The notes: generated from the sequence alone by a model not told the origin. A stretch of DNA of 64,000 nucleotides from BCD1 sp942492125 (GCA_942492125.1 CALODM010000026.1:1-64000), one strand, 5' to 3'; shown: positions 20,156 through 30,108, counted from the stretch's first letter. A program made the numbers and translations.

Positions 20156-20592
20156 GATTAAAAAGGTGTACCAGTCAAGCTTATAGGCAAAATTTTATTT
20201 TATTTCAAGAGATATTTGACAGAATTAATAAAATTTAATTTTCTAACAAATCTATTAATTTTATTTTAATTCCGTTATTGCAATAGATGAAAAATATTAA
20301 TATCACCCCCTTTTCCTCCTCAAAACAGAATTTTTTTCTCTGTTGTCTTTATTAGAACGATCTAAATTTTAGAAAGTAAATATCAATGTTAGCAAACCTA
20401 AAAAAATAGATTTCTTTCAGGTCCTGTTTTTTTATCGAATTAATAGGACAGAACAAACTAAACTATCGTTTTTTTGCAGAATATTCAGGCTATCAATAAA
20501 CTATTTCCACCAAAATATTTCACTATATTTTAATTTTCTGGGGTTTTCTTTTGAGAATAACAAAAATTTTCTCAATTTAGCTCCTGCCCTCG
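20156..20592. other. AT-rich intergenic stretch, no gene seen
   Basis: Poly-T/poly-A rich, no coding pattern on either strand and no clear promoter or RNA motif beyond the -7 element at its left edge. Confidence 0.5.
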
Positions 20593-20832
20593 TTGATAAT
20601 AAGAAAAGTAGTTTTCTTAATCATTAAAATTTGTTCAATTATGCTAATTCTTTACATTGCGACAGGAGCATTCCTGATCGGAGGGGGAGTTTTGCTGAGC
20701 TCAGGCTTAGTTCAACAAACCAGCAGGAGTAGAGAGTTTATTAAAAAAATCTCCACAAAAATTTTAAACGTTATATCCCATCCCAGTTTCTACCACCCCC
20801 ACCCACAACCACACACTGAAAACCTCCCGTGA
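20593..20832 (+). CDS. Possible small membrane protein
   Basis: Seen: a 79-residue frame with a TTG start and two hydrophobic runs (VVFLIIKICSIMLILYIATGAFLIGGG), followed by a His/Pro-rich end. A hairpin with T-run lies 113 bases downstream (20,946-20,968). No family recognised; it could be a chance frame in AT-rich DNA. Confidence 0.25.
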   Translation: MIIRKVVFLIIKICSIMLILYIATGAFLIGGGVLLSSGLVQQTSRSREFIKKISTKILNVISHPSFYHPHPQPHTENLP

Positions 20833-20945
20833 ACATATCAACAAGGCTATCACTTATATCTACGTACCATAACAATTGATGTATCTGCAGGATCCAATCT
20901 TGCTGGTTAGGCTTTTGTGCTAATTGTAATCATTATGCAATATCT

Positions 20946-20968
20946 TGCTTTTGAAAAGCATTTTTATT
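20946..20968 (+). terminator. Weak terminator-like hairpin
   Basis: TGCTT (20,946-20,950) and AAGCA (20,956-20,960) flank a short loop, then TTTTTATT. The rest of 20,833-21,174 shows no gene I can support. Confidence 0.3.
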
Positions 20969-21174
20969 GCCTTTAATGAACCTTGCACCAAAGCACCCCG
21001 GTATTGTATTGGTTTAATGGCTACCCAGGTAGGCTAATTTGAAGTTATTGGTTGTTTCATTACACTTTTGAATTTCCGGTTGAAACAGGAAAGAATGTTC
21101 AAACCACTTTCAAAATTAATCCAGGCAGGTGAAATCCCGGAAAGGTTATCCTATGCCTTTTTGAAATCACATTA

Positions 21175-22156
21175 TCAGGAAATAAAAGCCTGGAGTAACT
21201 GATCTTTATCAACCGGCACCACACCGTTCCTTTCACACACCTGTCCTCCTGCCTGATTCGAAAGATCCGCAATCATTTCCATATCCAGGTTCAATGCAAG
21301 GCCTAAAGCTGCCAAGCTTATCACACTGTCTCCAGCTCCACAAACATCAGCAAGGTCTCTTACCTTAGTAGGAATGATTTGACTTTTACCACCATTTGAG
21401 ATATAAAGGCCCTTTTTCGGAAAGGGTTATGAGGCTCATTTCATTATTGAGTCGTTCCCTAATAAATCCTGCTGCGTTATCCAGGGAATCCATGGTGGTT
21501 TCAATCTCAAAGTTGCATTGATTTCTTATCTCCCTGAGGTTAGGCTTAAACATGGTTACCCCTTTGTATGCCCAAAAATTTTTGAACTTAGGATCAACGG
21601 CCGTTGGAATAGAACGCTCCTTTGCCTGTTGAATAATGGTTTCAATAGTTCGTACAGTAAGGACCCCTTTGTTGTAGTCCTGAAAGATAATGACGTCAAT
21701 TTTTACGCTATCCAATATGTCCTCAATCTTCTTCAGTAATTGATCCTCTTCTTCTTTGGTCAAGTCAAAACTGTCCTCCTGATCCACCCTCAATAATTGC
21801 TGGCTTCCGGCCATGACCCTGGTCTTTACAGTTGTGCGGCGGGAGCGGCTTTTTACAATACCATTTTGCGGTAAATTCCCGGAAGGCAGGAGTTTCAAAA
21901 AAATACCGGCGTTTTCATCTTCCCCAACTATGCTGCATAAAAACACCTTTGCCCCCATCGCAGCGACATTGAGGGCCACATTGGCCGCTCCTCCCAAACG
22001 GTTTTCGCGACTTTTTTGCAATACAATGGGAACCGGGGCTTCAGGTGATATACGATCCACATGACCAGAGAGATACCGGTCGATCATTACATCACCGACG
22101 ATCAGGACATTCAATTCGTTAAACCGGTCAAATAATTCTTTCTCAGTAAGTGCCAT
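21175..22156 (-). CDS. hldE: D-glycero-beta-D-manno-heptose-7-phosphate kinase (RfaE1/HldE kinase domain), one frameshift
   Basis: Role: phosphorylates heptose-7-phosphate at C1 on the way to ADP-heptose for the lipopolysaccharide core. Seen: PfkB-type sugar kinase; VGDVMIDRY and GGAANVALNVAAMGA near the N terminus, DYNKGVLT mid-way, DPKFKNF and FKPNLREI. The frame breaks near 21,408-21,414 with one extra base in a GGGCC run. The next frame supplies the C terminus with DVCGAGDSV, which carries the catalytic Asp, and ends QLLQAFIS at 21,175. About 327 residues, kinase only; the fused nucleotidyltransferase of E. coli HldE is absent. One base after waaA, same operon. Confidence 0.88.
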
Positions 22157-22157
22157 T

Positions 22158-23445
22158 TTATTGTTTTTCTTGTTCCTGCCGGGTTAAAACAGTTAAAAGG
22201 TATTTCATTATTAAATCAGTGGCTCCCTTATTCCCCTCAATAAAATCCTTGGCGGCATTTCGGGCGGCAAAGTAATTTTCATGATCGAGTAATTTAGAAA
22301 AAATCGATTCAAAACTCTCGTAATCTTTTATTTCAAAAGCTCCTCCCCTGTTCTTCAGTTCAACAGCTTCTCTGAATTTTTGATGATTGGGGCCAAACAA
22401 CACCGGAAGTCCAAAAGTTGCCGGCTCCAGGATATTATGAATACCAACCCCAAAACCACCACCAATATAAGCCAGAGTGCCATATTTGTACAAAGAGGCC
22501 AACATACCAATATTATCAATGATCAATACCTTGTAACCATCCATTTGATTCTCTGCTAGTTGGGAATACCTTATTGACGGAACTTCAAGCCGATCTTCCA
22601 ATTCTGAGAGATGACTGCCCGTAATCTCATGCGGAGCAATGATCACTTTCCAGTCATCGGTCAATGCCCTGTTGATCAACTGGCAGATCACCTTCGCCTT
22701 TTGGCCGAGGTACTGCCGGCTCCAGTAGAGCTTTATAGCCGGATGAAAGCTCGATTTGCGGGAAGCTTTTGCATTTCTGGCAATGTCACTTACCCGGTCC
22801 ACGCGAGTATCTCCTGCAATACTGCATTGATCAATACCAATGCCTTTTAACAATTCCAGTGAAGCAGCATCCTGAACAAAGAGGTGATCAAATCCATGCA
22901 AAATTTGTCGAAAGAAAGAACCGTAGCTTTTAAAAAAAAAGCTGATCATTCCTGAAAATGGCAGAAACCAAAAAGAACGGCACCTTATTCTTTCGGAGCA
23001 TCAATAGGTGATTGTGCCAGAATTCGTATTTGACGAAAATGGCCAGATCCGGACGGGCTGTTTCAAAAAAACTGCGGGCATTCCCCGGCGTATCGACCGG
23101 CAGGTAACATACATGATCGGCATATTCGTAATCTTTGCGAATATTAAATCCGGAGGGAGAAAAAAAAGTGAGCAGTATCTTGTAACCAGGTCTGTAAGTT
23201 TTTAGTTTTTCAATAATGGGGCGGCCTTGTTCGAACTCACCGAGAGAAGCACTGTGTATCCAAATTAACCTGGCATCACCAATTGTGGTACGGAATTCTC
23301 TGAGTTCGGGAAAAGTATGCTTTCTGCCTTTAATAAAATCAGCAGCCTTGTCATTAAACAGGGCTAGCAAACGTACCAATCCGTTTAAAATAAAAATTCC
23401 TGTATTGTAAATTAACGCCACCTGATTTGTTTTCCGGCTGTCCAT
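22158..23445 (-). CDS. waaA: 3-deoxy-D-manno-octulosonic acid transferase (Kdo transferase WaaA), frameshift in a homopolymer
   Basis: Role: inner-membrane GT30 glycosyltransferase adding Kdo to lipid A. Seen: IWIHSASLGEFEQGRPIIE (residues about 60-80), DTPGNARSFFE, PDLAIFVKYEFWHN, then FVQDAASLELL, GDTRVDRV, IIAPHEI and GGGFGVGIHNILEP. About 429 codons, normal length. At 22,932-22,940 a run of nine A (T on the coding strand) breaks the frame; with eight the reading runs straight from NDQLFF into KSYG. A second small double shift near 22,710-22,735 garbles the usual AGSTW motif, whose AGSTS can be read in another frame. It lies between an outer-membrane protein gene (26 bases) and hldE (1 base). 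Confidence 0.9.
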
Positions 23446-23470
23446 TTTGCCAAGGATTCAAGCCTTTTTA

Positions 23471-24229
23471 TTAATAAAAAATGTCATCGGTTCCCTGCCC
23501 GAAATAGAAGGGCAATATCCAGGTCACCCGGAAGGTATAAAGCAAGTCCATTCTATCCGTAGTATCCTGCCCCATAAGATTAAAGCTATACGATCTGCGG
23601 TTTCGGGTAAACCCCTGGGTGAATTCAAATCCGGCTGTAAAATTAATCCTTCCGTCATTACTGAGCATCTGATACCCGATATACTGATTAAAGGCTAATC
23701 CGTTGGACAATTGATCATACCCCTTCCTGTACTCACCAAGCAATTGGGGCACCTGGCGTACGGGATCATCCTGAATTCTTATCTTATGTTGCATAAGACC
23801 TCCCCCAACCGTAACCCGGACACCGGATCGCTTTTCCCTCGAGGGAATCAAAAACAATTTTCCGGCCAGAAGTCCTATATAATATCCACGTTGCCGAAGC
23901 TGGATGTCCGCATAACTGCGGTCATTTCCAATGATTCGCCCCTGCGGTGTCCGCAGACTAGCAAGTACGTCCTGTTTTACCTGGGTTCCGAAAAAATAAA
24001 AACTTTCCAGACCAAAGATCAAGTTCCTTTTATTGGTGATCATATCTGTTCCCAATCCGAAACTAAGACTGTTACCAAACCTATCCTGCAGGTGTCCTCC
24101 CGGTGTTTGAGCTCCTACGGAAATTTTCACCAAAAGGGCGTTCCCTTTATTTTTAGCAAAATCTTCTTTTTGGGCATTGACGGTCGTTAAGAGACCAAAG
24201 AAAAGTACGGCGGTCAATAATTTATACAT
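23471..24229 (-). CDS. Outer-membrane protein, first gene of the waaA operon
   Basis: Seen: 252 residues from ATG 24,229 (MYKLLTAVLFFGLLTTVNAQ, a signal peptide), then beta-strand-rich sequence (NLIFGLESFYFFG, YYIGLLAGKLFLIP, VRVTVGGGLMQHKI), ending in a run with alternating aromatics (FRVTWILPFYFGQG). No named family recognised. The frame can be extended to 24,292, but a promoter element at 24,247-24,254 lies inside that extension. It precedes waaA and hldE on one strand, so it may serve lipopolysaccharide or envelope assembly; this is inference from position. Confidence 0.7.
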   Translation of the reverse strand: MYKLLTAVLFFGLLTTVNAQKEDFAKNKGNALLVKISVGAQTPGGHLQDRFGNSLSFGLGTDMITNKRNLIFGLESFYFFGTQVKQDVLASLRTPQGRIIGNDRSYADIQLRQRGYYIGLLAGKLFLIPSREKRSGVRVTVGGGLMQHKIRIQDDPVRQVPQLLGEYRKGYDQLSNGLAFNQYIGYQMLSNDGRINFTAGFEFTQGFTRNRRSYSFNLMGQDTTDRMDLLYTFRVTWILPFYFGQGTDDIFY

Positions 24230-24246
24230 CAGATCAAAATTTGTGA

Positions 24247-24254
24247 CAAAGGTA
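24247..24254 (-). promoter_or_regulatory. Bacteroidota -7 element of the omp-waaA-hldE operon
   Basis: The minus strand reads TACCTTTG, 18 bases upstream of ATG 24,229, so the leader would be short. Confidence 0.5.
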
Positions 24255-24656
24255 AAATATTTTAAAACTAATCGACCCAAGTTGCCTGTCAACTTGAGAA
24301 AGGTTCAAAAGCCAGTTTTGAACATCCAAGCACCACGCACCGAAGGTTTTAGCCAGTTGGAATAAATTAATTCCCCTCCAATAACCAACCAATGGCTATT
24401 GGCTTGACAAACTACTTGATCCATTAACTCAAGTTGCCCGTGACAGGTTCCGAGTTACAGGGTAATCTGATTTCAATAAAATCCGCCTGTTTAATACTGG
24501 ATTTACTACCAGACCATATAGATTTTATCGAACTGATCAAACCAATAAGTCGAAACTCGAAACCAGCGACTTAGTTTAATTAGAAAAGCACCTCCGAAAA
24601 AATTATCATTTTCTTGAACGTGAAGTATCTTTGCAACTCATACAACACATCAAATA
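24255..24656. other. Intergenic region between divergent operons
   Basis: About 400 bases without a supportable gene. It holds a -7-like TATCTTTG at 24,626-24,633 for the UDP-xylose synthase gene. A short similar pair, CAAGTTGCC(T/C)GT, occurs near 24,280 and 24,430. Confidence 0.4.
24626..24633 (+). promoter_or_regulatory. Bacteroidota -7 element of the nucleotide-sugar pair
   Basis: TATCTTTG fits TAnnTTTG, 24 bases before ATG 24,657. Confidence 0.55.
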
Positions 24657-25595
24657 ATGCAAAAGGTACTTATAACGGGCGCTGCGGGTTTTCTGGGTTC
24701 TCATCTCTGCGACCGGTTTATCAAAGAAGGGTTTCATGTAATCGGCATTGATAACCTCCTGACTGGAAGCCTGGACAATATTGATCATTTATTTCCACTG
24801 GAACATTTCGAATTCTACCACAACGATGTGAGTAAGTTTGTCCATGTCCCCGGAGAATTGGATTACATCCTGCACTTCGCCTCACCCGCCAGCCCAATCG
24901 ACTATCTAAAGATGCCGATACAAACCCTAAAGGTTGGTTCCCTGGGAACACATAATTTACTGGGACTTGCCAAAGCCAAAAAAGCGCGGATGCTGATCGC
25001 TTCAACATCCGAGGTTTACGGAGACCCCCTGGTACATCCTCAAAATGAAGATTACTGGGGCAATGTCAATCCGATCGGCCCTCGGGGTGTTTATGATGAA
25101 GCCAAACGTTTTCAGGAAGCCATCACCATGGCCTACCATAATTATCATGGCCTGGAAACGCGTATCGTCCGGATTTTCAACACCTATGGTCCCAGGATGC
25201 GGGTCGATGACGGAAGAGCTCTGCCTGCCTTTTTTGCCCAGGCAATCCGGGGGGAAGGACTCACCGTTTTTGGGGATGGTCAACAAACCCGGTCTTTCTG
25301 TTATGTGGATGATTTGGTCGAAGGTATCTACCGACTACTATTAAGCGACTACCACCTTCCGGTCAACATTGGCAATCCTGTCGAAATCACCATTCAACAG
25401 CTGGCCGAAGAAATCCTGGAACTGGTGGATAACCCGAAGGCAAAGATCATTTATAAAGATCTCCCGGTCGACGATCCAAAAATTCGCCAGCCTGATATCA
25501 GCCGGGCCAAATCAATACTTGGCTGGGAACCCAAAGTGTCCAGGACTGAAGGGCTGAAAAAATCGTTCGAATATTTCAAAACAGCCGTAAAGTAA
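24657..25595 (+). CDS. uxs: UDP-glucuronate decarboxylase (UDP-xylose synthase, SDR family)
   Basis: Role: converts UDP-glucuronate to UDP-xylose with bound NAD+, in the cytosol, for polysaccharide or glycan synthesis. Seen: 312 residues, Rossmann GAAGFLGSHLCDRF at the N terminus. It has HFASPASPIDY (a signature I associate with UXS over other SDR epimerases), STSEVYGDP, the catalytic YDEAKR (Tyr-X3-Lys), RIFNTYGPRM and the GDGQQTRSFCYVDDL substrate segment. Intact. It is followed by the rmlB-like gene after 8 bases, forming a nucleotide-sugar operon. Confidence 0.9.
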   Translation: MQKVLITGAAGFLGSHLCDRFIKEGFHVIGIDNLLTGSLDNIDHLFPLEHFEFYHNDVSKFVHVPGELDYILHFASPASPIDYLKMPIQTLKVGSLGTHNLLGLAKAKKARMLIASTSEVYGDPLVHPQNEDYWGNVNPIGPRGVYDEAKRFQEAITMAYHNYHGLETRIVRIFNTYGPRMRVDDGRALPAFFAQAIRGEGLTVFGDGQQTRSFCYVDDLVEGIYRLLLSDYHLPVNIGNPVEITIQQLAEEILELVDNPKAKIIYKDLPVDDPKIRQPDISRAKSILGWEPKVSRTEGLKKSFEYFKTAVK

Positions 25596-25603
25596 AAAAG
25601 CGC

Positions 25604-26667
25604 ATGAATTTCAAAAAAAAGATCCTCATTACGGGAGGAGCCGGGTTTATAGGTTCCCACCTGGTTCGCTTATTTGTGAATAAACATCCGGATTACCAAA
25701 TTATCAATCTGGATAAACTCACTTATGCCGGAAACCTCGAAAACCTTAAAGATATTGAGCAGGCGCCCAACTACAAATTTGTCAAAGCCGATATTACCGA
25801 CAAAGTTGTGGTGGACAACTTATTTCAACAAGAACAGTTTGACGGAGTCATTCACCTGGCGGCAGAGTCCCATGTTGATCGGTCAATCACCAGTCCCATG
25901 GAATTTATCATGACCAATATCGTCGGAACGGTCAACCTTTTAAATGCCGCCAGAGACACCTGGAAAGACACCTCGGGGAAACTGTTTTTTCATGTTTCTA
26001 CAGATGAAGTATATGGTAGTCTTGGCCCAACCGGGCTTTTCACGGAAGAAACACCCTATGATCCCAGGTCACCTTATTCAGCCTCCAAGGCAAGTTCCGA
26101 TCACCTGGTAAGAGCTTATCATCATACTTATGGACTACCCGTTTTGATTTCCAATTGCTCTAACAATTACGGGCCTTACCAGTTTCCGGAAAAGCTGCTG
26201 CCTTTGATGATTAACAACATCAAACACAACAAACCTTTGCCTATTTACGGCGACGGGAAATATACCCGCGACTGGTTGTGGGTAGAAGACCATGCGGCGG
26301 CCATCGAGCTTATTTTTCATAAAAAGGAAAAACCGGGGAAACCTACAACATCGGCGGCAATAACGAATGGCAAAATATCGACCTTGTCAATAAATTGTGC
26401 GAAATTATGGATCGTCTGCTGGGGCGTGCAGCAGGTACTTCAAAAAAGCTTATCACTTTTGTCAAGGACAGGCCGGGTCACGACCTGAGATACGCCATCG
26501 ATGCAACAAAACTGGAAAACGAATTGGGTTGGGCTCCTACCCTGCAAACCGAGGAAGGACTGGAACGCACTGCGAAATGGTATCTGGATAACGAGATATG
26601 GATGAAAAGAGTGACTTCCGGTGCTTACCAGGATTATTATAAAGAACAGTATGGGGTTAAGAATTGA
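25604..26667 (+). CDS. rfbB: dTDP-glucose 4,6-dehydratase, one frameshift
   Basis: Role: makes dTDP-4-keto-6-deoxyglucose, the branch point to rhamnose and other deoxysugars. Seen: ITGGAGFIGSHLVRLF, LAAESHVDRSI, VSTDEVYGSLG, the YSASKAS catalytic Tyr/Lys, SNCSNNYGPYQFPEKL and GDGKYTRDWLWVEDH. The frame breaks in the G-run at 26,335-26,338. With one more G the reading continues GETYNIGGNNEWQN, then DRPGHDLRYAID and WYLDNEIW to 26,667. About 355 residues, family size. The other rml genes are not in this window, so the final sugar is unknown. Confidence 0.9.
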
Positions 26668-26764
26668 GGATTGTTATTAGGTACTTTAATTCGGGAAGCT
26701 GCTCAACGAATAAGCTTCTATTTATTTTACAGCATCATAAGAAAAACCAAAACGCAATATTATT

Positions 26765-27220
26765 ATGGAAGAAATGAACCTGATTGATGACACTTCCTTT
26801 GAAGGAGGGTTTAATGCTGAAATCAAAACTTATCTGATGGAGACGGCCAAATGGGCCAGATTCATTGCCATAGTGAGTATCGTTATCGGAGGGCTGATGG
26901 CCGTTTTTTCTATTTTTGCCAGTACCATTTTCAATACTTGAGGAGATATGGGTTTAATGCCTTTTGGATCCGGTATAATCATCGCGATTTATTTGGCAAC
27001 TGCTTCCCTGATTATCATCCCAAACGTTTTCCTGTTGAATTTTTCCGGCAAGGCGCTTACCTCACTACGGTCTGGAAATGAGACCGAATTGACAGAAGCT
27101 TTTCGCAATCTGAGAGCCTATTATAAATTCATTGGAATTCTGACGGCTATCGTATTGGGACTATACGCCCTGATTATCATCTTTGCTTTGTTTGGTGGAG
27201 CGGCAGCGGCATTTTTCTAG
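26765..27220 (+). CDS. Small membrane protein, DUF5362-like, with an in-frame TGA
   Basis: Seen: ATG 26,765 opens MEEMNLIDDTSFEGGFNAE, then a membrane helix (FIAIVSIVIGGLMAVFSIFA), then TGA at 26,939-26,941. The same frame resumes as GDMGLMPFGSGIIIAIYLAT with two further helices and ends in FGGAAAAFF. Ignoring the stop gives about 151 residues with four helices, matching the DUF5362-type architecture as I recall it. A single substitution (for example GGA read as TGA) would explain it. Function unknown. Confidence 0.55.
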
Positions 27221-27314
27221 AAGGTTCGGGCCCGGATGGGCCAGTTAAATATTAAGCCTATGTTTATAATTCATCCGTAGCTATTTTGGATCCGGAAACC
27301 ATTTTAAACAGACG

Positions 27315-28160
27315 CTACATCCCGAATTGCCAAACCAGTAAAAACTGTATAATCATAGTGCCGTCCACGATACCGGTATAAAAGTAATCATGCCTTACCT
27401 TGTCCGCTTTCCACACGACACCCATAGTCATCAGGATCGATACCAGCAGTCCTGCCAACGCCTTAATAGTATAAACATGCCCGGGGTTGACTGAGGCCAG
27501 CAAAAAGGTTATCAGCAAACACCCGATGGCCAGTCGTTTGGTAGCTCCCATCCCTATAAATCCAGGAATGGTTTTTACTCCGGTATGGACATCTATGTGA
27601 AAGTCCCGGATATCAAAAGGGAGGGTTATCGCAAAAATGAACAAAGCCCTTTCCACCCCAAGCAGGATCAGCGAACTACTCCAATCGACATTCATTGCCA
27701 GGGCGGGAATGACCACCGTTACCCAGGCCCAGGTTATAGCAATGAGAAATATTTTCAAATAATGGACATCCCTGAGCCTTTTCCCTGTACCCAAAACCGG
27801 CAAAACATACCCCAAAGAAATCAATGCTGTCATCGCCAGATGTACCTCAATTTCCCAATCTAACCGAAAGAAAAACCAGGCGCCGGCGATGGCACAGACC
27901 ACGGCATAAAAAGCTATATGGTATTTGAAACGGGAAATGACGGCATAACGCCCTTTGTCTGTAAACGCCTTAAGCTTAACCATTCCGGTCAACCGGTGGA
28001 CAGCATAAAGGGAAAGGGTGGAACACAGGATAAACCATTCCAGATCAGAGAAAACCATACTTCCGGACAACAACCACCTGGTTTGCAAAGCCATGGCCAA
28101 TGCGCAGACTGCAATCCAAAGGTTGCTGTAAAGCAATAGGTTGATAAATTTCCGAATCAA
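27315..28160 (-). CDS. UbiA-like prenyltransferase-superfamily membrane protein
   Basis: Seen: 281 residues, about eight membrane helices. The segment LPFDIRDFHIDVHTGVKTIP near residue 185 resembles the second Asp-rich motif (DxxxD) of UbiA prenyltransferases. The first Asp-rich motif is not obvious: the region reads STLSLYAVHRLTGMVK. Family knowledge: UbiA members attach prenyl chains to aromatic acceptors; diverged members lack a known substrate. The ATG overlaps the stop of the M42 peptidase by four bases, so the two are co-transcribed. Confidence 0.65.
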   Translation of the reverse strand: MIRKFINLLLYSNLWIAVCALAMALQTRWLLSGSMVFSDLEWFILCSTLSLYAVHRLTGMVKLKAFTDKGRYAVISRFKYHIAFYAVVCAIAGAWFFFRLDWEIEVHLAMTALISLGYVLPVLGTGKRLRDVHYLKIFLIAITWAWVTVVIPALAMNVDWSSSLILLGVERALFIFAITLPFDIRDFHIDVHTGVKTIPGFIGMGATKRLAIGCLLITFLLASVNPGHVYTIKALAGLLVSILMTMGVVWKADKVRHDYFYTGIVDGTMIIQFLLVWQFGM

Positions 28161-29236
28161 AAATATTTAAAGTTATGACCGTCTTCTATCTTTAACAAGG
28201 TCTCGTAAATGAGCCTGATCACATTTTCAACATCTTCTTTATGAGCCATCTCAACGGTGGTATGCATATACCGCAATGGTAATGAAATCAATGCCGATGG
28301 TACACCACCGTTAGAATAGGCGAAAGCATCTGTATCTGTTCCTGTATAGCGAGATGCTGCTTCTTTTTGCAAAGGAATTTCCTTTTCCTCAGCAGTGTCG
28401 ATAATGAGGTTCAATAATTTATTGTGAACAGCCGGAGCGTAAGTTACCGTCGGTCCTTTACCGCTTTTGATATTACCGTGTTTTTTTACTTTGACGAGTG
28501 GCGTGTTCGTATCATGAGTCACATCGGTTACGATGGCCACATGCGGCTTGATCGTATCGGCGATCATTTCAGCACCTCTCAGTCCAACCTCTTCCTGAAC
28601 GGCATTAACCAGGTAGAGGGAATAAGGTAATTCTATTTTATTTTCTTTAAGCATCCGGGCAACTTCGGCGATACAAAAACCACCGACGCGGTTATCCAAA
28701 GCCCGGCCAACATAATAGCGGTCATTCAGCACATGGAACTCATCCTCATAGGTCACAACACATCCTACATGTATCCCCATTTCGGCAACCTCTTTTTCAT
28801 TTTCGGCTCCCACGTCAATGAATATATTTTCAATCTGTGGTGTTAATTTGGCATCCTCCCCGTGACGGGTGTGGATGGCAGGCCATCCAAATACGCCTTT
28901 CACAATGCCATTTTTCGTATGGATATTTACTTTTTTGGAAGGAGCAATAATATGGTCAGACCCACCATTTCTGATCACATTGAGAAATCCGTCGTCTGTT
29001 ATGTAATGAACCATCCAGGAAATCTCGTCAGCATGGCCTTCAATGACTACGCGAAAATCCTTCCCTGGATTAATTATTCCATAAGTGGTACCATAGTTGT
29101 CAAGGCTCCATTCATCAATGTAGGGTTTGACATATTCTAACCATAATTGCTGACCTGAGGATTCATGCCCCACGGGAGAAGCATTGTTGAGATATTTTTG
29201 TAAAAAAGCCTCCGATTTTTGTGTAATTATCGACAT
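28157..29236 (-). CDS. M42-family metallopeptidase (FrvX/glutamyl aminopeptidase-like)
   Basis: Role: cytosolic di-metal aminopeptidase, often a large self-compartmentalising complex, trimming peptides. Seen: 359 residues with the metal ligands and catalytic sets EGHADEISWMVHY (first His, near residue 65), GRALDNRVGGFC (bridging Asp), VNAVQEEVGLRGAE (catalytic Glu pair), TDVTHDTNTP (Asp ligand) and a late His region near MHTTVEMAHKED. Intact. The start at MSIITQK fits family length. It leads a two-gene operon with the UbiA-like gene (4-base overlap). Confidence 0.92.
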   Translation of the reverse strand: MSIITQKSEAFLQKYLNNASPVGHESSGQQLWLEYVKPYIDEWSLDNYGTTYGIINPGKDFRVVIEGHADEISWMVHYITDDGFLNVIRNGGSDHIIAPSKKVNIHTKNGIVKGVFGWPAIHTRHGEDAKLTPQIENIFIDVGAENEKEVAEMGIHVGCVVTYEDEFHVLNDRYYVGRALDNRVGGFCIAEVARMLKENKIELPYSLYLVNAVQEEVGLRGAEMIADTIKPHVAIVTDVTHDTNTPLVKVKKHGNIKSGKGPTVTYAPAVHNKLLNLIIDTAEEKEIPLQKEAASRYTGTDTDAFAYSNGGVPSALISLPLRYMHTTVEMAHKEDVENVIRLIYETLLKIEDGHNFKYF

Positions 29237-29406
29237 TTTAAGTTGATTTCGTCAATTAAGTGGGAATTCAGTTATTTATAATAGTCTCAATATCAAGAGA
29301 ATTGGGGTTACTGTAATTACGAATGGCAAATTAAGCATTTCGATTATAAAAAACAGCTATGATTGATTACAATTTAGCACATTGCCAATTCGGTTGATCA
29401 AGAAAC

Positions 29407-30030
29407 CTACTGCCACTTTTCCGGTGCCTGTCTCCAACGCTGCAGGACTTCAATTTCTTCGGGCCTGATATAATTTTGTTTAGCCGCTTCTTCCAACATG
29501 GTTTCATAGTTGCTCAGCGTGGTAAACGGACAGTTGGCAGCTTCAAATGCGCTGACAGCTTTTTCAAACCCATAGGTAAATATAGCCAATACTCCGATGA
29601 CTTCAATATTTTGTTCGCGTAAAGCTTCAACAGCCTTCAAAACACTGCCTCCTGTAGAGATCAGGTCTTCAATCACAATGGCTTTATCGCCAGGGTTTAC
29701 CTTGCCTTCAATTTGATTTTGGCGACCGTGCGCTTTTGCCTTTGAGCGCACATAAATAAAGGGCTTTTCCATTTTATCAGCCACCAGGGCTCCATGTGGG
29801 ATTCCAGCCGTTGCCACACCAACCACCACATCTGCTTCACCAAAATCACGTGCCTTTTCTACGAAAGCTTCAATGACCCGGCTTCGGATTTCCGGATAAG
29901 ACAAAATCATTCTATTGTCACAATAAATAGGAGATTTTATTCCTGAAGCCCAGGTAAAAGGGTTTTGCGGACTCAGTTTAATTGCATTAATTTGCAATAA
30001 TTTCGATGCAATATCGGAAGCAATACTCAT
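29407..30030 (-). CDS. pyrE: Orotate phosphoribosyltransferase
   Basis: Role: makes orotidine-5'-phosphate from orotate and PRPP in pyrimidine synthesis. Seen: 207 residues; FTWASGIKSPIYCDNR substrate loop, YVRSKAKAHGRQNQIEG flexible loop with the catalytic Lys, and VIEDLISTGGS, the PRPP-binding motif. Intact. The next step enzyme, pyrF, lies 5.6 kb away on the other strand, so the pair is not an operon. A promoter element at 30,109-30,116 overlaps the start codon of the divergent NUDIX gene. Confidence 0.95.
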   Translation of the reverse strand: MSIASDIASKLLQINAIKLSPQNPFTWASGIKSPIYCDNRMILSYPEIRSRVIEAFVEKARDFGEADVVVGVATAGIPHGALVADKMEKPFIYVRSKAKAHGRQNQIEGKVNPGDKAIVIEDLISTGGSVLKAVEALREQNIEVIGVLAIFTYGFEKAVSAFEAANCPFTTLSNYETMLEEAAKQNYIRPEEIEVLQRWRQAPEKWQ

Positions 30031-30108
30031 AGATATTTTTCCATTTTATCGCATTCCTGTGGGTTATTGAAATCCCAGAGGTACGCGTTTCTCAAAAAAA
30101 TTGGCTTG

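Noticed and set aside
21095..21202. A 35-residue peptide after hldE on the plus strand
   Set aside because: It overlaps the frame-corrected 3' end of hldE and has no family or promoter support.
24281..24445. CAAGTTGCC(T/C)GT pair as a regulatory repeat
   Set aside because: Two short imperfect copies in AT-rich DNA are weak evidence.
26939..26941. TGA read as selenocysteine or a reassigned codon
   Set aside because: No SECIS-like hairpin stands out, the protein has no selenoprotein relatives known to me, and TGA ends other genes in this window.
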